Origin: Pararge aegeria
Taxonomy: Eukaryota; Arthropoda; Insecta; Lepidoptera; Nymphalidae
Assembly: GCF_905163445.1 (NCBI RefSeq)
Contig: NC_053183.1
Location: 6,634,001-6,698,000 of the forward strand
Length of the DNA stretch: 64,000 nucleotides
Reading direction: 5' to 3'
A model generated the notes under the pieces. It was not told where the DNA came from, made no database searches, and saw nothing but the letters and a program-made list of their open reading frames with translations. Positions 10,735 through 22,695 of the stretch are shown here, piece after piece. Within the stretch, counting starts at the first letter, position 1. The number at the start of each line of letters is the position of its first letter. A program made the position numbers and the translations under genes.

Positions 10735-11065
10735 ATCATCATCGGCATATCCGTCGATCTTAGGCCGTTATAAGGGATTTCCAAATTCCACTATGTTATG
10801 CCAATTTTGTCAAGCGGCCACCTGGAATTCGTTCGTTGTTCCATTCAACTTCGAATCCAACGTCCGAACGTTTTTCTCCGAGCTATATGTCCCGCCAATT
10901 GTCACTTCCGCTTCGCGACTTGTAGTGCGATGAGGATAAATCTACGGATCTCCTCATTGCTAAATTTATTAAATAGTGATACTCTGAGTATAGCTCTCTA
11001 ACTCGCCCAATGAGTGCCTTCTTATGAGTCCCATAAAAAGCGACCACATTAATTCAGAGCAGATC
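10735..11065 (-). pseudogene. RTE-like LINE 3'-terminal fragment
   Basis: On the minus strand it reads as a decayed copy of the end of an RTE ORF: GACAATTGGCGGGACATATA with CGTTCGGACGTTGGATTC corresponds to the WAGHIVRRKDGRW region (nt 16867-16910) of the intact element at 13870-17110. It then has a 3' UTR ending GATGATGATG. Stops and indels break the frame. Confidence 0.6.
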
Positions 11066-13869
11066 TTCAGGCACTAAGGGAATTTTGGCGAAAACTTTTC
11101 TCTCGAACGCTACGCATTTTGAGGTATGTCTTAAAACGAAGACAAACCTACCTTTAATATATTTAAATTAATTAATTCGTGACAAATGTTGGAGACGCTA
11201 TTCATGCTCGTGTCTCATATTACGTATTAGCTATAGGTACAAGGTAAGTAGGTATATCGAACCGCAACGATTTTTTAACATCCTGTGTGGTTAGCTGAGT
11301 CCCTCTTTGTCTTTGTCGTCTTAAGAACTAAATGTTTTTAATTTTTATTTCAAACAAATTTTGAACGAAAGTATGCCTTAACTTAAAGGAGGAGGTCGTT
11401 ATTTGCTACCATATCCTATTTAAGGCTCATACAAACTAGCGATTTGCGATGTCACGTCTTGTGTATGTATAATGTCTGCGTCTTGTGCGTTATAAGCTAC
11501 TGAGCACTCCTTCATTCCAATTGGTCATTTCATAATTGCACCAAAATATAAAATCTTGTAACATTATCTAGACTCGGACTCAATTGTTGGATGTTCGAAT
11601 TGTTCTGATTAAAGATACATATTTCACATGTATGCTGACGTGAAATGGCAATCGGCAGGACGATAACACACCATCAAACGACACTCACTGTATATTTACT
11701 TATTCTGTAATGTAAGTTTTATTGTAACAATAATATAAATTTTGTAATTACTTTTATTCTAAAAGTTAACTCAATTATATGTTTAAATTTTACTGAATTT
11801 TCGAGGGAGGTTACGAAATTAAACTTGTATCGCATAAAAATATTTCATTTCATAAATATATATGTAGTACTTCATATATATAAGATCCGCACTTGTTTTC
11901 TATAATGATTGAGCGAATCTTAATAGTACGCAAAATGCGTTTATCTTGCATCAATATTTTATATCAGTTTTTATTAAGTGCTGGTAATGGATATATTTTA
12001 ATAGAAGAAATAAAAGCAACAATAAACCAGCGGAGCGATTCCTGCGAACTACAGTTTCGATTTAACACTTTTTTATAGGTATTGTCGATTACTAGAGATA
12101 AACCATTAATCTATTAATCATTTTACGCTGTTAACGGTTGGATCACCATAATCCAATTAGCAAAAAGAGTTGACAATGAGAATTAAAATGTCTTGGAGGC
12201 TTATAATTGTTATAGATAATACTACAACCGATACAAGCTCTATAGTTATACAAAAGAAGATAGAATAGATATATTCATTGTCAGTCTATAATAATTTTAA
12301 ACATATAAATTACTGTTATCGTGTCAAAATTTAAGTTTCAGAATGCGCTTAGTGCATGGTTAAGATTGAATTGCCCTTAAGAGTGTCCCATGGAAAAAAG
12401 TATCATGAAAGTTTGTATAAACTTGGAATATTTTATTACTTTCGTTTTTGGTTTTACTATATATCACTAAGATCTGAGATACAAATACATTTATTTACAC
12501 TAAATGAAAACACTGAGGGTCAAGCAAAATACAGTGTTTTCAGAGTATATACTTTAGCGTATAAGACACAGCTATAGAAAATTACTCATGTGTCGCGTCT
12601 TTCATATGAAGTGGCCCTAAAGTAAGGCGTTGTGGTTTTGCAACGCACGCGCTTCTCGTATTGATTGTTCAAGATCTTTTATTACAGGGTACAATTTGGT
12701 GGCACCTGTCGCCCCTTGGATTTAAATCTTCTTTCCTCAATAAACAATTACGTTAAAGCCCGCTGTTGAAACTATACGAAAAAAACAACGTAGGTACACC
12801 TATTTATTTGTTTGTTTTGTGATTTAATGTAAATGATGATTCTTCTTTGTGTTCAATTGTAGATAAATTATCTAGACTACCTACATACCACCTGATGGTA
12901 TAAAATAATTGAGTAATAAAGTTTACAGGACATCTGCGTGTTATTAAGCTAGTGAAATGGTGTGGTTGTATCAATCATGATATATAGCTATCCGCATTAT
13001 CTTAGTTGTTTCGGAATTTGATGGTATATAATATTTTAAGAAAGTTAACCATGCTTCATTCCCGTGTATAAAATAGCTATAAACGAGTATTCGAGTCCGA
13101 TATGTTTTGACATATTTGGTCTAACTAGTAGAAATCGTTGCGTAACGAAAAAGCAATACGGCTCATCCACGCGAGTCGTTTGGTTTTTTCAGGCGTAGTT
13201 CGGATATTATTGTCATACAATGGAAAGCAGTATGTTCTTTACATTATATATTGTAGCTGACCTGCGCAACTTCGTCTGCACCAAATCGATTATTACCTTT
13301 CTAAATCGGGTCTAGTTTTATATAGTAACTTATTTAGGCATTGCCTTGTTCATTGGTAGTGTAAACAGGCAGTAGAATTCGATTGCAGTACCAACTACTG
13401 AGTCCAATTTAGATAAAAAACTATTGTATATACGAGTAAATCATAAATTAGACCTAATGACGTGAGTAATGTGTGCAAAATTTTATAAAATCGATTTTGC
13501 ACTTTCGAAGTCCATGTGAGACAAACGCCATGACATATTATTTATATCAAACGGTAGCTGTACCCTGCGGCTACACCCGCAAAAACTAAGTGACGCAACC
13601 AGGAAAATCTTCCCCGATAAATCAGCTTATAACAAAAAGTGTTTATAGATTATTGATTCAGTAGGTACAGATATTTAAGATAGCGATGCTCCTTCTTTCA
13701 ACATATTTCAACAAACTGACCTGTGTGCGAATATATCTATTTTTGACTTTTTCGTACACAATATCAATCTCCATGGGACCTACTCCAGTTTCACCTTACC
13801 TATTATTATTTTCATTTTCTATCACAAATGACTGCAAATAATGTGGCTTAGTATAGGTGGCTTAGTATA
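11066..13869. other. unassigned AT-rich sequence with degenerate Helitron scraps
   Basis: Short Helitron-3'-like pieces occur at 13255-13295 (ctgcgcaacttcgtctgcacc) and 13548-13590. A direct repeat GTGGCTTAGTATAG at 13842-13868 lies just before the RTE element. I see no gene. Confidence 0.4.
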
Positions 13870-13878
13870 GGGGTGTAA

Positions 13879-14076
13879 GTGGGTGTGGCTAGTACCAGTC
13901 AGCCTCCCAAATTGCCAACCTCACCTGCACGTGGTGCACCCTGCCGTTTAACCGACGAGGCTCTGGCGACCGACAAGTGGCGGTATAACCACTTCGAATT
14001 GGCTAGGCTGAACAAATGGCACAGACCGGTGTCGGGCAGCAGCGACGCCGGGGCGATCAGTCTAGCCCTGCGATGA
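13879..14076 (+). CDS. possible short 5' ORF of the RTE element
   Basis: A 65-codon frame precedes the main ORF by 43 nt in a different frame. It is rich in Pro, Ser and Ala at the start and includes LNKWHRPVSG. No motif is recognised. Some RTE elements carry a small ORF1 or an upstream ORF; this could be such a frame or chance in GC-rich leader. Alignment of leaders from related copies would show whether codons are conserved. Confidence 0.3.
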   Translation: MGVASTSQPPKLPTSPARGAPCRLTDEALATDKWRYNHFELARLNKWHRPVSGSSDAGAISLALR

Positions 14077-14119
14077 CCAACCCGCCTGCCCAGCGTGGTC
14101 ATTATCGGGCATATCTTTA

Positions 14120-17092
14120 ATGGGAAGGAGAAAAAAACCACAGCCCCTAGTTCCCGGCGGCCCCGCTATTCCTGGCTCTGGCAGCGGTTATGGTAACGGC
14201 GGGGCAAGGGGTGTTAAGAATCTCCGGCAGAGATTCCGCTGCCAACCCCGACGACTTGACCTGGCAACATACAACGCACGCACGTTGAGGACCGATGGAA
14301 AGGTGATTGAGCTGGAAGAAGTGGTGAGCAAGTTGCGCTGGGATATTATAGGATTGTCTGAAGTCCGGCGAGAGGGGGAGGACTCGATAATCTTGGAATC
14401 CGGCAACTTGTTTTACTACCGGGAGGGTGACCAACAGTCACAGGGTGGTGTCGGGTTTATCGTCCACAAGTCTCTCGTCAACAATGTTGTAAAAGTCGAA
14501 AGTGTGTCGAGCAGGGTAGCATACCTTATACTCAGAATTACCAAACGGTATTCGTTGAAGGTCATACAGGTATACGCGCCGACTTCGGCACACCCAGACG
14601 AGGATGTAGAGGTTTTGTATGAGGACATTTCAAAAGCCATACATGCCTCGAACACCTACTACAATATTGTGATGGGGGATTTCAACGCGAAGCTTGGCGA
14701 GCGAACTGATTCAGAGTTGAGGGTGGGGCAATTTGGGTATGGGCAACGGAACCACAGGGGTCAAATGTTGGCTGACTTCATGGAGAAGGAGGGCCTTTAT
14801 ATGATGAACTCCTTCTTCAAGAAGCGGCCACACAGGAAATGGACCTGGATAAGCCCCGATGGTTCCACGAGAAACGAGATCGACTTCATCATGTCGACCA
14901 AACGGCATGTATTCAATGATGTCTCTGTGATCAACAGGGTTAAAACCGGAAGTGATCACCGTATGGTAAGAGGCACATTGAGTATAAACGTTCAACTTGA
15001 AAGAGTCAGACTGGTGAAGTCTACACTCCGGCCTACTCGTGCCCATATTCAAAACCCCGAGAGCTTTCAACTAGAACTACAGAACCGGTTCGGTTGCCTA
15101 GCAGATTGCGACACTGTGGACGATTTGAACAACAGGCTGGTGGAAACTGTCCAAACAGTCGGGTCCAAATTCTACAAGGCCCACCGTAGAAACAAGGCCA
15201 ATAGGTTCTCAACCAATACACTCAAGCTTATGACGGAGAGGCAAGAGATGAGACTACAGTCTATAGCAGACGCGTCCGCTTACCGGCGGATTAATAGGCA
15301 GATCTCTAAATCACAGACTCGTGATATGCGGCACTTCAATACAGAGCGTATAAAAAATGCCATCGAGCAAAACAGAGGCTCTAAAGTGTTCGCTAGAGAT
15401 CTGTCTATCGGTCAGAGCCAGTTGATGCGACTGAAGACCAATAATGGTAGTCTTGTCTCTTCCAAACCTGAGATCTTGGGTGAGGTTGAGAACTTTTATG
15501 GACAGTTGTACACCACAGTACAGACGCCTGTTGAAGATTTGGCTAAGGATCCTAGAGCCAAATTAACTCGACACTATACCGAAGATATCCCAGACGTCAG
15601 CCTATACGAGATTAGTGTGGCTCTCAAGCAGCTTAAAAATGGCAAGGCGCCGGGTGATGACGGAATAACGGCAGAACTCCTGAAGGCAGGTGGAAAACCG
15701 ATACTGAAAGTCCTTCAGCGATTGTTTGATTCCGTTATTCACCAAGGCACAACGCCGGAGGCATGGCACAGGAGTGTGGTGGTTCTGTTCTTCAAAAAAG
15801 GTGATAATACCTTGTTGAAGAATTACAGACCCATCTCGCTGCTGAGTCATATCTACAAGCTGTTTTCGAGAGTCATTACGAATCGTCTCGCTCGTAGGTT
15901 TGATGACTTCCAGCCTCCCGAACAAGCCGGTTTCCGTAAGGGCTTTAGTACCATAGACCACATTCATACGCTGCGGCAGGTTATACAGAAGACTGAAGAG
16001 TATAACCGGCCACTTTGCTTAGCGTTTGTGGACTATGAAAAAGCCTTTGATTCGGTGGAAACTTGGGCTGTGTTTAGGTCACTGCAGAGATGCCGAATTG
16101 ACTACCGGTATATCCAAGTGTTGCAGTGTTTGTACAAAAACGCCACTATGTCAGTTCGTATACAGGATCAGACTACGAGACCAATCCAATTGCAGCGAGG
16201 CGTGCGACAGGGAGATGTTATCTCCCCGAAACTATTTACCGCTGCGTTGGAGGACGTCTTTAAGCTTCTGGAATGGAACGGACTTGGCATCAACATTAAC
16301 GGCGAGTACATCACTCAACTTCGGTTTGCCGACGATGTAGTCATAATGGCAGAGACTCTGGGAGACCTAAATACGATGCTCGATGGCCTCAGCAGAGCTT
16401 CTCAACAGGTTGGCCTACGAATGAACATGAGCAAGACGAAGATTATGTCTAATGCTCATGTTCCGCTTCAACCAGTAATCGTTGAGAACACTGCACTCGA
16501 AATTGTTGACGAATACGTATACCTAGGACACACGATCCAGTTAGGTAGGTCGAATTTCGAGAAGGAGGTGAACCGCCGAATCCAACTCGGATGGGCAGCG
16601 TTCGGGAAACTCCGTGCCATATTTTCGTCAGAAATCCCTCAGTGCCTGAAGACGAAAGTCTTCGAACAGTGCGTGTTGCCAGTGATGACCTATGGCTCTG
16701 AAACATGGTCGTTAACTATGGGCCTCATAAGAAGGCTTAGAGTCACTCAGCGGGCGATGGAGAGAGCTATGCTCGGAGTATCTCTACGCGATCGAATCAG
16801 AAATGTGGAGATTCGTAGAAGAACCAAAGTTACCGACATAGCTCAACGAGTCGCGAAGCTTAAGTGGCAATGGGCCGGGCACATAGTTCGGAGAAAGGAT
16901 GGACGTTGGGGTCCCAAGGTGCTGGAATGGCAGCCCCGTACTGGTAAGCGCAGCGTTGGTCGACCCCCAACGAGGTGGACAGACGACATTAAGCGCGTCG
17001 CAGGTAGCCGTTGGATCCAAGCGGCTCAGAATCGTGGAACTTGGAACTCCCTACAAAAGACCTATGTCCAGCAGTGGACGTCTATCGGTTGA
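14120..17092 (+). CDS. RTE endonuclease-reverse transcriptase, 990 aa, intact
   Basis: This is the single protein of an RTE non-LTR retrotransposon. It nicks chromosomal DNA and copies its own RNA at the nick (target-primed reverse transcription). Domains in order: basic Gly-rich leader to about residue 45; apurinic-type endonuclease at about 46-285 with YNARTL (near 50), GLSEVRREG (near 77), MGDFNAKLG (near 186) and GSDHRMV (near 277); a linker; reverse transcriptase at about 490-770 with YRPISLLSHIYKL, QAGFRKGFSTIDHI (near 602), FVDYEKAFDSVE (near 637), GVRQGDVISP (near 693) and catalytic FADDVV (near 735); and a conserved C-terminal segment with WAGHIVRR, GRPPTRWTDDIKRVAG and YVQQWTS-G. 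The length suits RTE elements (about 950-1000). No stop or frameshift is present and all key residues are visible, so it may be recently active. The ATG at 14120 is the first in frame. Confidence 0.93.
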   Translation: MGRRKKPQPLVPGGPAIPGSGSGYGNGGARGVKNLRQRFRCQPRRLDLATYNARTLRTDGKVIELEEVVSKLRWDIIGLSEVRREGEDSIILESGNLFYYREGDQQSQGGVGFIVHKSLVNNVVKVESVSSRVAYLILRITKRYSLKVIQVYAPTSAHPDEDVEVLYEDISKAIHASNTYYNIVMGDFNAKLGERTDSELRVGQFGYGQRNHRGQMLADFMEKEGLYMMNSFFKKRPHRKWTWISPDGSTRNEIDFIMSTKRHVFNDVSVINRVKTGSDHRMVRGTLSINVQLERVRLVKSTLRPTRAHIQNPESFQLELQNRFGCLADCDTVDDLNNRLVETVQTVGSKFYKAHRRNKANRFSTNTLKLMTERQEMRLQSIADASAYRRINRQISKSQTRDMRHFNTERIKNAIEQNRGSKVFARDLSIGQSQLMRLKTNNGSLVSSKPEILGEVENFYGQLYTTVQTPVEDLAKDPRAKLTRHYTEDIPDVSLYEISVALKQLKNGKAPGDDGITAELLKAGGKPILKVLQRLFDSVIHQGTTPEAWHRSVVVLFFKKGDNTLLKNYRPISLLSHIYKLFSRVITNRLARRFDDFQPPEQAGFRKGFSTIDHIHTLRQVIQKTEEYNRPLCLAFVDYEKAFDSVETWAVFRSLQRCRIDYRYIQVLQCLYKNATMSVRIQDQTTRPIQLQRGVRQGDVISPKLFTAALEDVFKLLEWNGLGININGEYITQLRFADDVVIMAETLGDLNTMLDGLSRASQQVGLRMNMSKTKIMSNAHVPLQPVIVENTALEIVDEYVYLGHTIQLGRSNFEKEVNRRIQLGWAAFGKLRAIFSSEIPQCLKTKVFEQCVLPVMTYGSETWSLTMGLIRRLRVTQRAMERAMLGVSLRDRIRNVEIRRRTKVTDIAQRVAKLKWQWAGHIVRRKDGRWGPKVLEWQPRTGKRSVGRPPTRWTDDIKRVAGSRWIQAAQNRGTWNSLQKTYVQQWTSIG

Positions 17093-17113
17093 TGTGATGA
17101 TGATGATGATAGG

Positions 17114-18420
17114 TAAGCAACTTTGACCGAAGTCAGTAAGTGGATAGGTGCTCGACTTTGGATGTCCGATAAAACATTAGCATCCATCCGTCTCAGCTAT
17201 TATCCCTAACAAAAAATAAAAAACATAAATAAAATGAAATAAAACAGTGCCAGTCAGGTCGTCCCTTTTAAGGTATCTCAAGTAGATTTTGTAGAAAATT
17301 GTATGAACGGTCAAGTCATAACACTGTGATTGTGGGTTTATAGTACGAGAAGCTAGGTGTATAAGAATAAAGCTTTACGCGAAACTGCACTGCAGTTGCT
17401 AACATGTACAATAAACAAACAGACGACGTTTATATTATAGGCTCGGAGCATGTTCACCAGCGGTGGGCGTCCAGTGCTGAGATATGGCACGGCCTAATCT
17501 CAACAGATAACCTACTCGCATAAACCAGAGTGCAACGCTCCGTGCTGAACACTTTTTTGAATAAAATTGGATAGTTGAAAAAAGAATAGGATTTTTTTAT
17601 TCATTTTTATTATCCTGAGCCCCTTATTTATTCTTTTTATCGAGCCATTCACCAAAACATAGTGAAAGCGAAGATACTAATTGCGCAGGGGACGGTTATT
17701 TCATTATTTTTACAGATAAATCTGCTACTAAGGGATAATCGCAACTTTCTATACTGAGTCGTTACCGAAACAATTTAGATTGTACAGAAGGTGTACAGCA
17801 AAGAAATTTGGCCTATTGGAACTTAGCTTAGCTTAGCTTACAAAATTTTGGGGTTTTTTTCATTTCCGAACACTAGTGGGTTCCCGAGATATTGAATATT
17901 AAAGACACGATCAAAGTCAACTAATTGTAACGTTTGAAAGACATATATATTCTGTTCTATACAGTCGAATTGTTACTGTTCAATCGTCAAGTTCAAGTTG
18001 ACAACTGGTATCAGAAAACCACAAGTAACAATGTTTGCATTTTATAACTTTTTGCTCAACAATCACGACTCCATCTCAAGACTCGACCCAGTCTTCTTGA
18101 TCCAATCCGTAGGGAAAAATCTGAATCACTTAAAAATTGCTCAAAAACAATTATTTTTAAATTGGAGCAAAGAAAGCTGAATTTTTATTGAGAAACAAAG
18201 CATGTATTGCTTGGTATAATTCTTGCGGTTGTCTATTAGACCAAAAACATTTAAAAACGTTGGGTATTTTTTGTTGGTTTCGAGCTCTCGGCGGTAAGAG
18301 CTCGAAATATTACGAAATTCATATTGTTTTGAATTAAAATAAATTTTGAAGCTATAAATATTAAATAGTAAACTGATAGTGATAATATTTCGTATTATAT
18401 TTGACAATATAGTATATTAG
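17114..18420. other. unassigned sequence
   Basis: It contains a short (TTAGC)n run near 17822-17839. Minor open frames near 18000 show no motif. I see no gene. Confidence 0.4.
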
Positions 18421-18968
18421 TATACATATTTGAAAATTTAATGTACGTTCATAAAAACATTTCTAAATTTAAGAAAAAATGTGACTGCAATAATTTAAAC
18501 ATTAGAAGTAAGAATAAACTTACAGTGCAATATACTAGGTTACATAAAATTCATAATTCGTTTAAAGGAAATTGCATACAATTCTACAATAAACTACCAA
18601 TTTTCATCTTGGAGATGTCTCTTAAAAAGTTCAAAGTTTGTATTAAACGTAAGCTTATAGAAAAGTCCTATTATAGTATAAAGGACTACGTAAACGATAA
18701 AAAAGCTTGGGTGTAAATTATTGCCCTAACCAGGTTGCTCTTCTAATAATTTAAAATGACATTGTGATAACAAAAAAAAAAAAACACCCGGTTAAGTTTG
18801 TTGTGGGCTTCTTCTTAGACCAGGACGCGTTTGGAACCCTCGTAGCTTTAGTTTTAAGTTTACGAATGTGGTTATCGCCATCATCTCACTACCGTGTGGT
18901 TCTTATGTACGCATCAAAAGTGCCACCTGTGGGCCTACTTGAATAAAGATATTTTTGACTTTTGACTT
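18421..18968 (+). pseudogene. LINE family D, C-terminal ORF remnant and 3' end, copy 1
   Basis: The frame 18441-18716 ends FKVCIKRKLIEKSYYSIKDYVNDKKAWV-stop (described in parts: FYNKLPIFI, then KRKLIEKSYYS, then KKAWV). This is the type of C-terminus found after the reverse transcriptase in jockey-like non-LTR elements. A 3' UTR follows with CTTCTTAGACCAGGACGCG and ends GACTTTTGACTTT. Copies of the tail lie at 26525-26880 and 27592-27837. The catalytic domains are absent, so this is a 5'-truncated relic. Confidence 0.7.
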
Positions 18969-19640
18969 TATTAGTTAACTTTAGACTACGAAGCTATGAA
19001 GGTTTGAGCGCCCAGCGGTAAACCACTGAGATGACTTCATGATCATTGTATCTGAGTGATCGGTACTAGAGAGAGATGTTACGATCTTGGACGGAGACCA
19101 TAGACCTAACCTAACTTTCTGGGTACAACAGTCACCTCTGCTTTTCCTGTATCACTGCTGGGTATATGTTAGTTCTGTCACAGGAGATAGGCAACTAGAG
19201 TTTAGTTCCCCGACGATACTTTAAAGCAGGCTGGCGAGCTATTCATAACTACTATCACACGTTAATTATAAAAGTGCCAATTCTGTTGCTTAAACAACTT
19301 ACATTCCATAACTTATCTAATTTGACAGCAATTTTGTGAAATTACATCTCCTAATTTTGAACCCATCCATTTAGTTTAGTAGAGGAAAATGTGTAGCATA
19401 AAATAGGCATCAATATCTGGGAGCGATAAAGAAACGCGCTCTTGGAAGCCCAGAGGTGGAATATGTCATATTCTTAACTCCGGGCTGGCACTGAGGATTT
19501 GTTAGAAGACTTATGAATATTTTTGCCCAACCTTAAAATCAAACATAAGACTCGCCTAATAACCTTGCCAATAATTACTGTAGTGATAAGTAAGAGGTAA
19601 GTATTCTTTCTTAATTTACCTCGACGCACAGAAAGTATGG
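18969..19640. other. unassigned sequence
   Basis: I see no supportable gene, repeat or RNA. Confidence 0.4.
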
Positions 19641-19686
19641 TTAAAGAGTCTACGAACCGTTTGGCGCTCTTGTGTAGTAGTGTAGC

Positions 19687-19752
19687 TTGTAGCTTTTTGT
19701 GACAAAACTCGTCAGTTCGCCTGACGAGTTCTGTCACAAAAAGCTACAAGCC
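19687..19752. repeat. near-perfect hairpin (fold-back repeat)
   Basis: Two arms of about 29 bp, with one mismatch (TTGTAGCTTTTTGTGACA then [A/G]AACTCGTCAG), flank a 5-nt loop TTCGC near 19716-19720. The right arm continues into the family H repeat at 19745-20000, whose other copies carry the same CGAGCTCTGTCA-like end, so the left arm is an inverted extra copy of that end. Confidence 0.85.
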
Positions 19753-20000
19753 AAGCTACAAGCAAAGCTACTACCACTATGCTTATTTCTGCCGTTAAGC
19801 AGTGTTGTCACAATGCTGTGTTCCGGTCTGAAAGGCGTGGCCGCCGGTTTCATTACAGACACATGAGACTTGACATCCACGCTTCAGGGGTGATGGATGC
19901 AGGGCAACACTTGCAGCATGTGTTTCTTGCATGACCTGCGAAGTGTTCTCTGTTTATAGGAGATGGTTTTCCACTTTCCATGATAAAAAAATCTTTTGGA
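19745..20000 (-). repeat. interspersed repeat family H, copy 3
   Basis: It shares tgcttatttctgccg, ttccggtctgaaaggcgtgg, gacctgcgaagtgtt and ctgtttataggagatgg with copies 1, 2, 4 and 5. Confidence 0.55.
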
Positions 20001-22492
20001 CTAGTTGAATGGCTCCGTAATCAGACCCAGGATTTTGTATTGTGTAAGAAGGGACCCTTAAATAGCAACTAGTGTCTTTTTTCCGTCCGTCTAATTAAGA
20101 CTGCGCATGCATTGGGTAGGGTGACATTAGGTAGTCTATTACTTAATTGCATACAAGCTTAATTTGTATCAATTGAATTTTTTGCCTTGCCATGCACCTG
20201 CGTTATAGATGTTAGCGAAACAATATTTCATTATGTATCATTAGTGATGCTCACAACGCGTTAGACGAACCTAGCTTTTGTTCTGTTCAGGCGCAGACGT
20301 CCCGGCGTGCTTTTAATTACCCCACCGAATACATTAATGTAATCAAAGCTCAATACATCATACTCGCTATCGCCCCGCCTCGGTTTGATTAATAATTCTA
20401 ATGAGCGGCGGTGCCAAACGAGTTAATTAAGCGTTCCTTTTTTATTCGGTGCCACTGCGACCGGTAAACGCTGCATCAATCACCGCTTTGAGCCTGCCGC
20501 CGAATTCTTAATGATTGAAATGACGGCTCTTCAGATACGTGCGTCAAGGAGTAAGGCGTGAGATGTACACTTTAACCCCTTTGATGCAACTAAATGTTAC
20601 CATTGAGGAATCTAATTGATCACAGCTTTTTACAGTTCATTCGGGTTTCGGAGTTACTACGGCAGATCGACTTTATTACAAGTGCATTGTTGAGATGATT
20701 TGACGTTTCATATAAGTATGAAGTAAGTAAAGATTACAAATTAGTAATTTAGCCTCATAAATTTAGCCATACTTATACTTGCTACCTATCTGGCGAGAAA
20801 AGCAATTAGAAAAATCTTGGCTAAGCAAGCCGAAAGTGGACCCTAATCTATAGTTTTACGCGACTGCCACTGATCTATTTCGCCTCACGAAAAATACAGG
20901 AGAACTATATGCTCGTGCCTCGTCGGGGAGTAATCCTAAGAAGAAGACTGAAGATTTGGCTACTTCAAAGCTTTCCCATATCGCCTTGTGAAGCAAGGCG
21001 TGTCGAAAATGTTCGTCTGTTGAGATCTGCGAATTCAATTACGCTTAAAGCAGTATTATTTTAAAATAAAAGACACGTATGACAAACTTACCTTCACGTC
21101 CCAAAAATAGGGACGTGAAATAAGAACAAAACTATTTTAAGCAATAGTAGTAAACCCACTGTTCCCAAAAACCAATTTGATTACCACCATCAGCGGAGCT
21201 ATTGATTTGCCAAAATAGTCTCTGTGGTTAGTACTTATTCATTTACAATCCGTTATCGTGTCACGTGTGAGTACATACATATTCCCAAATTCAGAAATCC
21301 AAATAAAGTATTATATCATACTTCGGACAAATGAGGAGTATTAGTATAAATTGAAACAGTTTATTCTGTAAAACTAGTGGGAACGCTTCCACGTCAAACA
21401 TTATCAATCATCGAGCCGCGCCGCGGGCGGATTTGCTTTAATTTGATAAAACGCAATTAGCTACCAAAAAGAAATCTAATCTCAAGAGGCGGCTAAATTT
21501 TTTTGGCAGCACCATTTTTTGGAATACGTTCCACTTTGACGGCTCGTATGATGGAAATTTGGAACAAAGATTACACACAGCCTTCGTCATGCGATAGACA
21601 GACGCAGAATAATGACGATAAGATATTCATATTCAGTGTTATATCTACTTGTCAGTGTAGAGTTAGTAAAATGTTGTACACGTACTTTATAATTTAATTA
21701 AAAATCTAAAAGCTTTAAGATTAAATTAAAATGAATTGAATGATGCAAATTTATTTAATACATAAGATACCCAGGTTCTTTAATTAGTCAGATATTTAAA
21801 AGGCGCGTATATTAGTGCAATTCAAAAGGTATTTTTTAGGCGAGTCATTCCAGTGGCAGTATCAAGTGGAACCCAGCGGGGTTCAATGTCTAATTCACCG
21901 CGCTACCAACAGGTGGCAGCAGTGCCGCTTTTCAAATCTGACAGACGCCATTGCCTTTACGTCAGAGAGCCGCGAATAAAATTAATGATGTTCGCGCCTT
22001 AATGACGTTTCACGACGCCGCTCCATTGTGTCCGTAATACAACAATTATTGAGATCATTTATTAAGTTTATTGATCTTTTAAGTTAATCTTTTATTTCGT
22101 AATTTAGCTCCGTGCGAGCGCGCGAACTCATGGAAAAAATATCTCATATGCGGAGGCATTTTTTGGACTATTTTTGTCATTATACGGCGTGATGTGAGCG
22201 GGTCTTTGAATGTGGAGGCAATTACTGCCCCGCATGTGGTTTGATTATGTACGAACGGTTCCATTCCATCTAGCGGTGAGGCTATAAAACGCCGGTAAAA
22301 ACATTACTATAACCTTTGTGGATGGTAGTTTTTGAGCTTCCGTTGCTAAATTGACGTTGATATTAAGAGCCATTGTTACAATTTAGATGGAGGATTGCAC
22401 GTGTCGGTACTTTTTGATGCGGACTACAGATTAAGATGATGCGTTTTTTTCACAAACGGTATAAATTATAAATAAATAAGTAGGAACATATC
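20001..22492. other. single-copy, GC-richer non-coding stretch, possible regulatory DNA
   Basis: No repeat families or coding exons are seen. Blocks at about 20255-20530, 21400-21450 and 21840-22080 are less AT-rich than their surroundings and dense in TAATTA/ATTAAT and ATCAAT-type homeodomain-like words. This is suggestive only. A DNA transposon interrupts the stretch at 22,497. Confidence 0.3.
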
Positions 22493-22496
22493 ATTT
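22493..22496. repeat. target-site duplication ATTT (left)
   Basis: ATTT directly precedes the left inverted repeat and matches ATTT at 25138-25141. Confidence 0.8.
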
Positions 22497-22526
22497 GAGT
22501 AGTCCACTTTCAAACCCCGTTAAGTT
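22497..22526 (+). repeat. left terminal inverted repeat of the Sola-like transposon
   Basis: Starts GAGTAGTCCACTT and matches the right end with three mismatches, at positions 14, 21 and 27. Confidence 0.88.
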
Positions 22527-22695
22527 TATGCAGCAATTAATTGAGAAAACTAATTAAAATGTTTAGACTTAAAATTACGATATTAAGATGCATTTTTTTG
22601 TGTATTACATGAACTTAGTAGCACATCGAATTAAATTATGTTAGCAAATAAAATCACTCTTTCATAATAATCATTTAATTTGCATTTTAAAATTA

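Larger units (their letters stand above)
13870..17113 (+). mobile_element. RTE-clade LINE, apparently full length
   Basis: A GC-richer block starts near 13870, carries about 250 nt of leader, one long uninterrupted ORF (14120-17092) and ends within 20 nt of the stop codon in (GATGAT)n at 17094-17111. A very short 3' UTR with a TGATGA-type tail is the hallmark of RTE elements. ATAGG occurs on both sides (13864-13868 and 17110-17114), but it is too short to prove a duplication. Decayed relatives lie at 5803-6420, 10735-11065, 44875-45045, 57285-57420 and 63655-63935. Confidence 0.85.

Noticed and set aside
10798..11001. 67-codon plus-strand frame
   Set aside because: It is antisense to a decayed RTE 3' end whose minus strand matches the WAGHI..GRW region.
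14147..17020. Numerous minus-strand and alternative-frame open frames over the RTE element
   Set aside because: All overlap the 990-residue ORF, which has recognised domains; they are by-products of its GC-richer composition.
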